DNA from: Spisula solida
Taxonomy: Eukaryota > Mollusca > Bivalvia > Venerida > Mactridae
Direction of reading: 5' to 3'
DNA length: 64,000 nucleotides
Assembly: GCA_947247005.1 (NCBI GenBank)
Contig: OX365948.1
Span: 10,343,455 to 10,407,454 of the forward strand
Numbering within the stretch: position 1 is the first letter of the stretch; each line of letters begins with the position of its first letter. This document shows positions 24,751-36,700 of the stretch, in pieces. A program made the translations under genes and the position numbers. The notes beneath the pieces are model-generated. The model saw only the letters and a program-made list of their open reading frames with translations, was not told where the DNA came from and did not search any database.

Positions 24751-25098
24751 GACCAGACTATAGCTAGCATCAAAACCCAGACCAGACTATAGCTAGCATC
24801 AAAACCCAGACCAGACTATAGCTAGCATCAAAACCCAGACCAGACTATAGCTAGCATCAAAACCCAGACCAGACTATAGCTAGCATCAAAACCCAGACCA
24901 GTCTATAGCTAGCATCAAAACCCAGACCAGTCTATAGCTAGCATCAAAACCCAGACCAGTCTATAGCTAGCATCAAAACCCAGACCAGTCTATAGCTAGC
25001 ATCAAAACCCAGACCAGTCTATAGCTAGCATCAAAACCCAGACCAGTCTATAGCTAGCATCAAAACCCAGACCAGTCTATAGCTAGCATCAAAACACA
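24751..25098. repeat. 29-bp tandem repeat, 12 copies
   Basis: The unit is GACCAGACTATAGCTAGC plus ATCAAAACCCA. The first five copies have GACCAGACTA, the last seven GACCAGTCTA, so two blocks were amplified separately. The core TATAGCTAGC is partly palindromic (GCTAGC). Confidence 0.95.
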
Positions 25099-25654
25099 GT
25101 TATAGAGACAGTCTAGGGGAAAGAACTACAGCAACTTATAGCTGTTTATATGTGAACAAATTATGGGTTGTTTAAAAAGTAATTTACTGTATATGTATAA
25201 ATGTATATGTGCAATAACAATACTTGTAGTATCTGCACTGTATTTAACTGTTATGTTCCTCTACTATAAAACTACATTTGTATTATTGTTCTTGTATTGT
25301 ATTTGGTTTATGTATGCAAGTGTATTGTTGTTCAATCTCATATGATCTCATTGTTTAAGTTGATATGTCTTGATTAAATTATAATGTTGCTAGTATTGGT
25401 TGTTGTACAATGTATTTCTGGATACTGGAACATTTTTTATGGCCAAAAGTCCAACTCCAGAGTCCAATCTGTGGGGAGATGCCAGCAACCTACAGAAGAT
25501 GGTGTGAAGTACAGAAAATTTGACACGAATCTCGATCATCTATTAGCATCATTCAAAAGCACATATATTGTCCATATTTATAATGCCTGTTGTAAGTTTT
25601 CGTAAGCAGGAAGTGTCACAAAGACGCTCGGTGTGTAATGCCAAAGCAGTTCTA
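25099..25654. other. Intergenic, nothing recognised
   Basis: A 60-codon hydrophobic open frame (25163-25345) and a 73-codon frame (25384-25605) show no conserved motif or splice context. They are consistent with chance in AT-rich DNA. Confidence 0.35.
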
Positions 25655-27209
25655 AACAAGAGGACCAAAAGGGCCCTAGATCGCTCACCTGTCATAGTAG
25701 TGCATGCACACCACTATGGTGACCCTTGCAATAGAGGCTGAATTTCTTTAAATTCTATTCAGAAAATGTAAAAGGTCACCATAGGGGTGTGCATGCACTA
25801 TGTTTTTAGCTCACTTGTCACAAAGTGACAGAGTTAGCTTTTGTGATCACTCTTCGTCCGTCGTTCTTCCGTCTGCTTGTGCTTGTTTAGACACTAGAGG
25901 TCACAATTTTGGTCTAATCTTTATAAAACTTGTTCACAATGATCATCTCAACAAAATCTAGGTCAAGTTCGATATTGGGTAATTTGGGGTCAAAAGTAGG
26001 TCACAAGGTCAAATCATAGAAAACCCTTGTGTGGTCAGTAGAGGTCATAATTTTGACCTAATCTTTATGAAACTGGGTCACAATGATCAACTCTGCATGA
26101 TCTAGGTCAAGATTTATATTTATATCAGGGGTCAAGTACTAGGTCACAAGGTCAAAACATTGAAAAACCTTGTATAGTCCCTAGAAGTCACAATTTTTGG
26201 CATAATCTTTACGAAACTTGATCGCAATGATCATCTCAACAAAATCTAGGTCAAGTATGAGGTCACTAGGTCAAATCACAGGGCTTGTATGCACTCTATT
26301 ACAACAGGTGAACGACATAGTGCCCGTATAGTCCTCTTGATCTATAATTTGACCCTGTGACCTAGTTTTTTACCCCAGGCCCCGTGTTTACAAAACGGAA
26401 TAGTGTATTTCCCGGCCCTATGCTATTTTAAACAAGAAAAAAGGGGTTTATTTTTTAGCTCACCTGTCACAAAGTGACAGAGTGAGCTTTTGTGATCACT
26501 CTTCGTCCGTCCGTCCCTCAACAATTGGGTTGTGTCCTCTCTAGAGGTCACAATCTTTATGAAACTTGGTCACAATGATCATCTCAAAAAATCTAGGTCA
26601 AGTTCGATATTGGGTCATCTGAGGTCAAAAACTAGGTCACTAGGTCAAATTATAGAAAAACCTTGTGTAGTCACCAGAGGTTACAATTTCAACTTAATCT
26701 TTATGAAACTTTGTCACAATGATCTAGGCCAAGTTTTCGATTTTGGGTCATCTGCGGTCAAAAACAAGGTATCACTGTCAATTGACATTTTCCTGAAGGT
26801 CTTAAGTTCAAACCTCACTGGAACCATATTTTTTTGTTTTAAGTATTTAAGTATTGTTTTGTATTTATAGCATGTATTTGTACAGTTATATGGAGAAATA
26901 TTTTTTCCAAAATATTTGTTTAAATTATAGGTCAAATCATAGAAAAACATTGTGTAGTCACCAGATTTGTTTTCAACTTAATCTTTATGAAACTTTGTCA
27001 CAATGATCTTGTCAACAAAATCTAGGCCAGGTTCGATTTTGTGTCATCTGGGGTCAAAAACAAGGTCACATGGTCAAATCATTTAAAAACTTGCAATAGA
27101 GGCTGAATTTCCTTAAATTTTATTCAGAAAATGTGTAGGGTCACCATAGGGGTGTGCATGCACTAGTACGACAGGTGAGCGACCTATGGCCCCTTGGGAC
27201 CTCTTGTTT
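25655..27209. mobile_element. Pearl-like composite repeat with ~39-bp inverted ends
   Basis: Left AACAAGAGGACCAAAAGGGC... and right ...CTCTTGTTT are inverted copies over about 39 bp, including CGCTCACCTGTC. Two internal hairpins AGCTCACcTGTCACAAAGTG/ACAG start at about 25806 and 26457, each followed by CTTCGTCCGTC. Between them are degenerate core units (GAAACTTGGTCACAATGATC). Each unit holds AGGTCAnnAGGTCA direct repeats. The double hairpin suggests one copy nested in, or fused to, another. Confidence 0.7.
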
Positions 27210-27224
27210 ATTTATTGACGGATT

Positions 27225-27625
27225 TTTAATATGTTGATATCAAATTAAAGATGACGCTCTGTAGTTTCTAAATATAAAATAATAATACAAATTATGCGCA
27301 TGCAAATATGAATTATAACGGTTCAAACACAGACTATTTCTCGAGAAAAAAATCTACACATTTTTGTGTTCGAATTCCATGGCCGTAGGGGTTTATTTTT
27401 TTATTTATTAACATATCTTCATATAATTGATATCAAAATAAAGATGAAGCTCTCTAGTTTTAAAAGATTCAAACATATTGAAATTAATTATAAAATAACG
27501 GCTAATTGAATATACCACAATTTTCTCGGCGTGAAATCATATTTTTTGTTTTCCACTCAATTTTCTATTGCTTTATATCATTATAAAGATGAAGCTCTCT
27601 AGTTTCTAAATACATTAACGCCAAT
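27225..27625. repeat. Three degenerate ~170-bp direct repeats
   Basis: The core GATATCAAAATAAAGATGAAG plus CTCTCTAGTTT occurs near 27238, 27430 and 27580 with substitutions. It borders the pearl-like element but is unrelated to it by sequence. Confidence 0.6.
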
Positions 27626-27874
27626 ATTAATAAATTGACGATGATTAGAAAATTGTGGTATTTCATTATTTCGTTATTGTACCGTACGGATGTTTTGATT
27701 AATTAAAACAATATTTCTGAGTGTACGGATATTTTAGCACGGACATTCAATGATTATAAATATTATGGTAATAGTGTTTAACTTCATGTATATAGTACAA
27801 ATGTAATTCAGTTCTGATCAACATGAAACGTGTTGTATTATTTGATTATCGTTATTGAATATATAAGTATTCAA

Positions 27875-27960
27875 AATATAGAATAGAATAGAATATAGTT
27901 TATTTGCATATTCAGTCCTGAAAAGGACTTTTTACAAAGCAACATTAATACAATTACATA
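27875..27960 (-). repeat. Possible non-LTR element 3' tail
   Basis: AATAGAATAGAATATAGTTTATT on the plus strand reads on the minus strand as a T-rich 3' end followed by a short TTCTA tandem tail, typical of some LINE and SINE insertions. The body is not recognised. Confidence 0.35.
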
Positions 27961-30669
27961 AATAGCATGGTGATATATGACGGGAAAATATGCGATATGA
28001 TATTATACCAAATTAGAAAAAATCTTTTATATATGTAACCGAGGTATATATGTAAGAGACGAATTTAGGCCCGGGTTCGGGAGAGACGTCAAATCGGACG
28101 ACAATTAGCCGTCATGGCGTAAAACTTTCTGTTGCCTGTTGCTGAAATTTCAGTGTTGTTAACGCACCGATTGCTGAGCGAAATAAATGCAGATTTGTGA
28201 TAAAACATTCAACCAGTAGTAATGCGTTTTTCATACAAGTTATGAAAGTCAGCTTCAGTTACTTCACGATACAGCTGCGACAACGTAGCCTCGTGTACAT
28301 GTGATTAAAGCTTTTAAGGGACGAAAATGATCAATCATTTTCAACTGAGGGTCGGAAGACTGGAATGTGGTTAACCTGACAAGAACACTATGATTTGGTA
28401 TCTTTGGCGCCGTCAAAGCAGCTTGACGTTTAATCCTACGATCATCGAGAATAGAGTTATAGTTATGAGTACACTTTTAATTTGATAATGCAGTAAGTGA
28501 GTGTCAAATGGATAGTACATTTTTAAAAGACGAAGAAAACCAGTGATGGAAGCTTCAGGTTTAGTAAGGTTCGTGGAAGAAGTGTCATTATGACGTCGCT
28601 GACGTCAGACTACATGCGATGTCTGAACAATATAATGTATAAGCAAATGTCTCAATACATGTAACTGTAAAGTGCATTCTTTTATGAAATTTTGCAAATA
28701 GATTCATGTAAATTGTGGTGCCTTATTAACATTGTATGCGATTTACTCGCATCAGTGATATTACTTTTGTAAATACCTTCGTAAATGCATTGTGTAAGCT
28801 GTATTGATAACCCGCGTCCACAATCTCATCAGCATACCCAGATACATATATTGGTGGTTTATGATAATGTTCAAAATTAGTAAATTACAGAAATCTAATA
28901 ATTACATTGGCCATCTGAGTATAATTATTCCTCTGTTATTGCGTTTCATAAACGGTTCGATTAGAATTCACTATGTCTGATTACGTTGATATCATCTCTA
29001 CCGTTCTTTCTGATTACAAGGTTATCTTTGTTCCATCATCAACTGACAACGAGGTTATCCAAAATATTGCACCATGTCAAGTTTATACTCGAATATCTCA
29101 GCGAAAAAAAGGAATGCAAGGGTGGGATTTTGCATATCGACGGGGAATGGATTAATTTTTGTTATGGACTAAGTAAAGGGGTTCGGTTTTGTTTAAAAAT
29201 ACCGATGGGGGGGTAGAAGTTTCAAACAACTTGTATTTCTTGAAAAATCGCACACATTTTCCGTGATTTCTCCCTCATTATAACACGGTTTTACTCAGAA
29301 TTTTGTGTACTGATACCTCTTTCAACAGCGATTAGATGTGCACACTTCGTTTTGTTCGAAACCTGCAAAATGGATATAAATACAAGCAATTCTTACTTCC
29401 GCCTCAAAGTCGCGCGGCGTTCGATGTGATCTGATTACATGATATCAACCGACTACACGATATCAGGTTGAACGGTGTGTGTTTAGTGTTTACCTTTCTA
29501 TTTTGACTGGTAGGCATACACCTTGGCTGGATTTTATTAATTAACGGAGAAAAAATAGTTTGATTTTAGTTGAGAATATGGCAATCATTTTCTGTGCATC
29601 GAAATGTGTGGTGTAAACGCCGGGTGTGCCCCCTCTAAGTCCGCCAGTGCATGCAGTACCAACTTGCCCTTTCACAAGGAACCAGCAACTTCTCAGGCCA
29701 CTTCTGGCTGAAAATCGACATTTTTATGGAAGTTGCCGCTGTTGGAAAAATCGAATTCCGTTACATACCCATCGTACAATCAAATTGCAGCCATAATTTA
29801 TAAATTTTCATCACTAATATCAAACATGCGTACGTAACATCAATTCTTCAAGTCTGGCTACGCCCCTGTAAAACAGTTTTGGCATTCCTAACATTAGTTT
29901 ATACTTTTCACTATATAAAAGTCTAAGGCATAGTAAATAACCTATAGGAGATGTCAAAACTGCGACTTTAGTGAGATGTCTGTGATCCAATACAGTGCTG
30001 GATGGATATACAGTACAGCCTCTGTAGAGCAGTACCCCTCGGAAGCCACACATATTGGTCGTTATTTGGAGCTTGTTGCTACGCAGATGTTACAATTATA
30101 GTAACTTGATGGCAACTCATAAGTTGAGTGCTGCCTTCCCTGTCCGACTTAGTATTATCTTTTTCAAGGAAACTTTCAAGGTGTTGTCAGGGCCCAATAT
30201 CGAGAGGTTATTGCTGTACAGAGGGCCGCTCTGGAAATATAGTACTGACTTCAAAACGTGTAGTGTCGTAGTTTGTTATAAAGAAAATACGTATCATAAA
30301 CATTATGCATGAACATTTGCAATATGTGACAAGGTGTAGGTATAAATTATTGTGCATGGGAAATATTTTTATACGAAAATAGATCTATATTCAACTGATG
30401 TGTATAATTACGTTATATTAAAAGTCAACTGGTGCATTGACGAGGTCGACCTTGTGATGTGTTATAATAATGCCTGAGGTAATCTAGTTGAACACATATC
30501 TGTAATCATGTCATTACCAGGGACTCGTATATAATGCCTGCAAAACATTACTCGCGAAAGTCATGAAAATGGATTCGTGCTCGCTCACTATACATGATCA
30601 CATGATACGCGAGTAATATGGTTCCCCTACCAAGCTGGTTCACGTAGCTTGTCCGCAAACGGGAAACAG
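27961..30669. other. Intergenic, nothing coding recognised
   Basis: Small open frames at 28973-29216, 29820-30053 and 30055-30312 have no recognisable motif. A palindromic CRE-type TGACGTCA lies at 28600-28607 beside a second TGACGTC. No element borders found. Confidence 0.35.
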
Positions 30670-30677
30670 TATAAAAA
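30670..30677 (+). promoter_or_regulatory. TATA box of the ASCC2-like transcription unit
   Basis: TATAAAAA lies 113-120 bp upstream of the ATG at 30790, in a locally GC-richer stretch (GAGCGCG just after it). Transcription would start near 30700. Confidence 0.6.
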
Positions 30678-30789
30678 GAGCGCGTTCATAAAATCGTATA
30701 TTTTTCATTCTTGTTTCTACCTCGGTTGAAGCAAGACTTACAATATATCGCTGTTTAACATTGATTCACTGTATCACGACGCATTAGCA

Positions 30790-33700
30790 ATGATGAGTTT
30801 ATTCGTATTCTTCTGGAGTTTGGTATGCGTAGTGGATCTACTGATGTGGATTTTTGACGTAAGTTTAAATTTATATACAATATTGCCGTAATTTCGTGTT
30901 AGATCTAATTGAATGTTAAACAAGTTTTAGCTGTTCCAAAAATCGTTTGCAGGGCATATCCATTTATTATGTTGTTTTAAGATATAGCATAGCAATGTAG
31001 ACTGCAGAGTCAAAATTGTGCATAAGAAAGAATGCCGTTGATATTTATAAACGATCTATTTAACCGTTCTGCTCAGTGTATTTGATATGTGTTGTCCAAA
31101 GTTACACATACTGTCTTTCTTCTGACTGGTGACACGATATTCATAACAGAACAGAACAGAACAAACAGTTAATTTAGCTTAAGCATATACAGCTCATCAC
31201 TCTGTAAAAATATATATTTTGTTTTCATGTATGATATTCATAACGGAGTGACGATAAAAACATGTAGATATGACAGAATTGAGGAAATTGCAAATTTTTT
31301 AATTTTGCCTAGACGAGGCTACCAACTTTTTTTAAATGTTGGGCTCTTCTACAATGGTTTTATTCTAGGACCTTTATATTACAGAACAATTAGTTTGTAT
31401 TGCTGTATCTAAATATTTAATAAATGATTTTTTTATTTGGCCATTTGAATGCTTGATAATTGTTTTATAATTAGGCGTTCGCGCGCTAAGCGACATGATT
31501 AGGGGGTTTGCGCGCTAAGCGCAGAATATTGAATTTGTCATCATCGCGCGCTTGAATTCAATGTTTGCTAAAATCTCAGGCTTTTGCATGATTTTATTAT
31601 GGCAGGCCTGATATGTATATGCTCTACCCAGCCCTTTGATTTCACTATATATCATTCTATTTACGCGCTGATACATATCGCTGCATCTTTTGACCCGCAT
31701 TTTGGCACTGGTCCAAATATTTCCCAGCTTTGTCGATATTAAAGGCTATGCATATTCATGGTTTGGTTATTAGTATTTACTCTCTTCTGTTTATATTATT
31801 CATTACCCGGCATGGTATCGACTATTTAAAATGAAGTATCTATAATGAATATATCAAGTGTTTGGTTAAAAACTGAATTTCATTGAGTGTAAACAACCTT
31901 TAAAACCGTTTCTGGGACTTCGATAAAAAGAGGGTCCTTAGATCCGAAAGCAAAGTAGTAAAAAGGCTTAGCCTTTACGCTTAAATACACAACACAGATT
32001 TTAGACAGTTTAGACTTTCAAAGAGCAGTTATTGATCACGTGACCTCAGATTTCCCGCGGCTTGTTCATTATAGTTTAGATAGTACATGTATGTCTGCCT
32101 TCTGTTAACCTATTAATTATGTCTTAGCTATCCAAATTTGCAAAAACTTCAAATTTCAAGCACTGACTAAAGTCAATTGATTGCAAAATCATGTTGATAC
32201 TTAAATATTTTGACTGCATTGACACATTTTAAAGATATTGCATGTTTCCTTGCAGGTTCAGCTTGTTCAAGCACCGCCGGTAGATGTTTGTGATGGTCAT
32301 TGTGAGGCTTTGATGGAAGGAGTAGAGTTTATAGAAGATGATTTACCAGCTCACTGGTTACTGTGTGTTCCTCATGACAAGGTTGGGTGTCAGGTAGATA
32401 ACTTATTTACTCAATTGTTTATTCAACACTCACAATATTTTAATACTGGTCTTACCCCAGATATTTTAAGTAGACTAGAGTTAGGGCAAGGAACTGTGGT
32501 ACTTGCTATAAGGATAATGTTTTGTGATAACAATGATTGGGTATAGAAACAAGACGATACTTGGCTGATATTCTAAAAAATCAACAAAATGTTGTCTGAA
32601 TTTTTGTTAAATTACTTGCAGCTTACGTCATTGACATAATGGTGTCATGTCACTAAATGCTTCAATCCGAGCAGATTTGTTGTTTGTTGGCCGCACCATG
32701 AAATGTTACTGTCGTTCATATGAGTTATGATAAATTGACCATTTATAAGTTTGCAACGATTCAGACAATTGTAATTGGAATTTGTTATCTTAATAATAGT
32801 CAATAAACAAAAAGTTTGACTAATCCGTATTTCTAATGCTTGTAGTTGTACCATAAATACATGCTTTCTAGTACTAAATGGAACGTAATTGCTATGTACA
32901 TGGTGTGGCCATTCAATAGTTCTTGGCAATTTTAAGAAGCTTATATAAGTAAAAAGTAACATATTCAACAACTTTTCTTATATATGTCTGTGTGTTTTCT
33001 AATTTACTATTACTTCTATTACTACAGGTTATGTTTGATGATACCCTTGTACGATTCCTTGACTTGTACTTGAGTCATACTTCTAGATCTTGTCACATAC
33101 TCCAGGAATTTCCAATCGAAGCAAGAGATCAACATAACAAGGTTCACGGGCTGGTGTTTGTGTCCTGTATTCAAGTTGCTACATACAAGGATTCTAAGGT
33201 ATAGTAACCTTTAAATACAGGTCTGCCATAATACAATCATGCAATTGCCTGAGATTCTAGCAAACATTGAATTAAAGCGTGCAATGCTGTAAGCGCTTAA
33301 ACCACCAATTTCATGTCGTTAAGCGCGCGAACCGCCTAATTATAGGCCCTTCAAGCATGCCAACCACATTAATTAAAACAACTTCATTTAATTAGATAAA
33401 TTCATGAAATTAGTTTTCGGTTATATTCAGGTCTTAGAATAAAATTATCAAAATGTAAAGTGCGGATATATTAACTTGAGCCTCCTACCTTGTAAAGTTG
33501 AATTGCCGGATTATGATGTTCTACAAAAAATGTAGTACAGATCTATATTATAATCAAAGTACTGAAGTACTGTTACTTGGGGGATAACGCAAATCTTAGT
33601 AATCTATTAAAAATTACCTTAAATAGCATTGGATTAACAAGTGTGAATATTGTGAAAAAATTTCAGAAATATCGCAGATAGCTGACTCATTTAATTTCAT

Positions 33701-36700
33701 CTAACAAACCTATTTAGGCAATCAGTCCATAAAAACTCAATGAACTAGTTTCAACTATAAAGGTGGGCTGAAATACCTAGTTTTAGCTGAGAAAAAGTAT
33801 TAAAAAGAATAACAGTAAATGGTCATATCATGCATCTGCATAAATAATGTTTGACAACAGTAAACAAAAATAATATAAGTATTTGGGTAGGGGATAAATT
33901 GTCGCAAAAAAAACCAACTTACAACTACACTTAGTCAAAATTCCATAACTCGGGTACGAATTGCGCGAACGATTTATAAAGGGGGCGAAACAATATGGTC
34001 TCGAATCTCGGCGCGAAATGTGTAAACAACACCGCTTGGAAAAGGGTCGTTCTAACGTCATCATAGACGCAAAATATTTAGCCGAAGATCTGAGGTAAAT
34101 TTAATAGATGAAACGTCGATCAATACTATTTATTGATGCAAAATATTGTAAATAGTTACAAATAAATACATTATCACAGGAGTTGCTAAACTGTAATATG
34201 AACGTTATGAAACCAAACAGTGTAAATTTCGTCTGCTTAACCTGGTACTGTAACAGCGACATTTTTATCAACCCTCAAAAACCATTAGTCATTTTACAGC
34301 GCGTAGGAATTTATTCGCACAAAAACATTAACTCACAGAAGAAACATTACAAAATTTCTCGCAATACAAAGAAATAAAAAATAATTGTTAGGGACAAAAT
34401 TGTTCTTAAAAATGCTTGAAAATTATGATTTTGGTTAGATTGGCTGGCACTCGTTTTTTGCTCGGATGAATTTGTTGTGGAGAAATTACATGGGTAAAAT
34501 CATAGTGATTTCTAAAGTTGGTATATAACAATACCTATTGGGGGAAATCCCCCAAGTAAAAATTAGAAATCAGTTATGGTTGAGATTGAGTGAGTCTCTC
34601 TGGTTGTGTAGACTACTAGATTAGAACATGTTCTACCATACATAACCAATTGCCTAATTATTGAACTTTGTATATAATAATGAATTAAACATTTCAGGAT
34701 TGTCATATCACACCTAGTGTGTTTGGTGATATCTTGTATGAGAACTTCGCCTTTGACATACCGACACTGATGGATCTATGTGTGTTATACGGTCAGGGTA
34801 ATGGTACATTGTTAGCCAAGATGATCGACAATATGTTTACACTACCAAAATATATGGATGATCTGGCAAAGAATATCACCACTTTTTCAGAGGTAAGCAT
34901 ACTTTATATATGAGATAGGCTACGTTTGAGGTAGGCTTACTGAATATTATTTCACAGCAGCCTTGCAACTTTCGTACATTACTATCATTTTCTGGCGCAT
35001 ATTTTAGGAAAATTGTTAGTATTTTGTGTGTCTACTGGAAGATTGTTCGGCAAAATGTTCTTTATAGTAGATAAAGTCTTCAGAATGCCTGTTGCTGTTT
35101 GCAGTTAAATAAGTCATTATGAAATTAAACTTTGGCATTGACCAGTGAATGTATGATTCAGGTTGTGTGCTACTTTTTATACTTAGTGAAAAATGTGAAT
35201 TTGGAAAGATAAAACACAGACATTGATGTTTTTATGTATACATTTTTATATCCCAAAAATGTTTTTAGTCATATAATTGTCACGAGTAGCTGATGACTTC
35301 TGTTGGTATCACCTCATGGCATAGCAACTTGACATTGGTCATTACCAGCTGACGTTTGTCTTGAGCATTTTACCTGTTAGATCACTCCTTCAGATATCTG
35401 AAGTCTAAATGCATCTTCATAGCATAAAGGGTTAAATGCAGCTGATATTTATATATTACAGGTGTCTGATGATGTCCTCGTTAAATGTGGTATACAGTTA
35501 AATCATGAGTCACCACAGAAACTCGGTGATCTAAGTACCAACGAACAACCCTTGATGACCATGGTGTTGGTGGAGTTTAGATATGTTATATTGTATGCTG
35601 TTCTAGAAGTTCGTCCTAGCACCTGCTTATCTTTTCATGACAGTCTGTTTTTAATGAGGTGAATATTTATGATTTTGTACCCTTGATAATTCCACTATGG
35701 TATATGCCGTATACTTGTGTATTGCAAGTTATTGAGTTATGATTCTTATGTAGTCACAATGTTGTTCAATACTATGTACACAAACGAGATTCTTCCAATA
35801 TTCAGTTCACCAGTTCCCTGTACACATACTTGTATCTATTTTGATATGTGTCTTTTTTTATTTTATCATTGTTTCTGAACTTCAGACCATATTTTTGGTC
35901 CCAGTGTGTATGATAGCTTGCACAGACATGTTATCTCCCTTAGTTTCTATAAGTTTATTTTGCACTTTAAATATTCACATTCACTGTCTTATTGTTTGAC
36001 AGTTTTCTATGAGTCTGGTAGAATACTTTTTGGAAGTGTTATCTGCCCTTGATGAGATTATAAAATCCATATTTCTCCTCATGAGATCTTCTATTTATTG
36101 TTGATTATGTTGTCTTCTATGCAGGTTTCTAGCAGATTACGAGAGTTTGCACAGCTTTAAATCTGGATTCCTAGCAGACTATGAGAGTTTGCACAGCTTT
36201 AAATCTGGATTATTAGCAGACTATGAGAGTTTGCACAGCTTTAAATCTGGATTCCTTACAGACTATGAGAGTTTGCACAGTTTTCAATCTGGATTCCTAG
36301 CAGACTATGAGAGTTTGCACAGTTTTCAATCTGGATTCCTAACAGACTATGAGAGTTTGCACAGTTTTCAATCTGGATTCCTAGCAGACTATGAGAGTTT
36401 GCACAGTTTTCAATCTGGATTCCTAACAGACTATGAGAGTTTGCACAGTTTAAAATCTGGATTCCTAGCAGACTATGAGAGTTTGCACAGTTTTCAAGAT
36501 GATCTGGAGATCTTATTACAAGCCAAGTGTGAAGTGTATCCTTTTTTCAAGTTGAATGCTTTATAAGAGAATATTTTGTCCGCCACCTGTGAACTTGGTA
36601 TATTATAATGTATGTTTGCTTCTTTTTTGGTTTGATGCTGTTTCTAAGCAAATGTTGCAGTTATAAAAATATATGACTGCCCATTTATCATAGACGGCAG

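Noticed and set aside
25163..25345. 60-residue hydrophobic micropeptide
   Set aside because: AT-rich sequence commonly yields such frames; no start context, splice sites or conservation can be shown.
28600..28607. CRE-type TGACGTCA as a promoter element
   Set aside because: An 8-bp palindrome is expected by chance in 64 kb and there is no gene start nearby.
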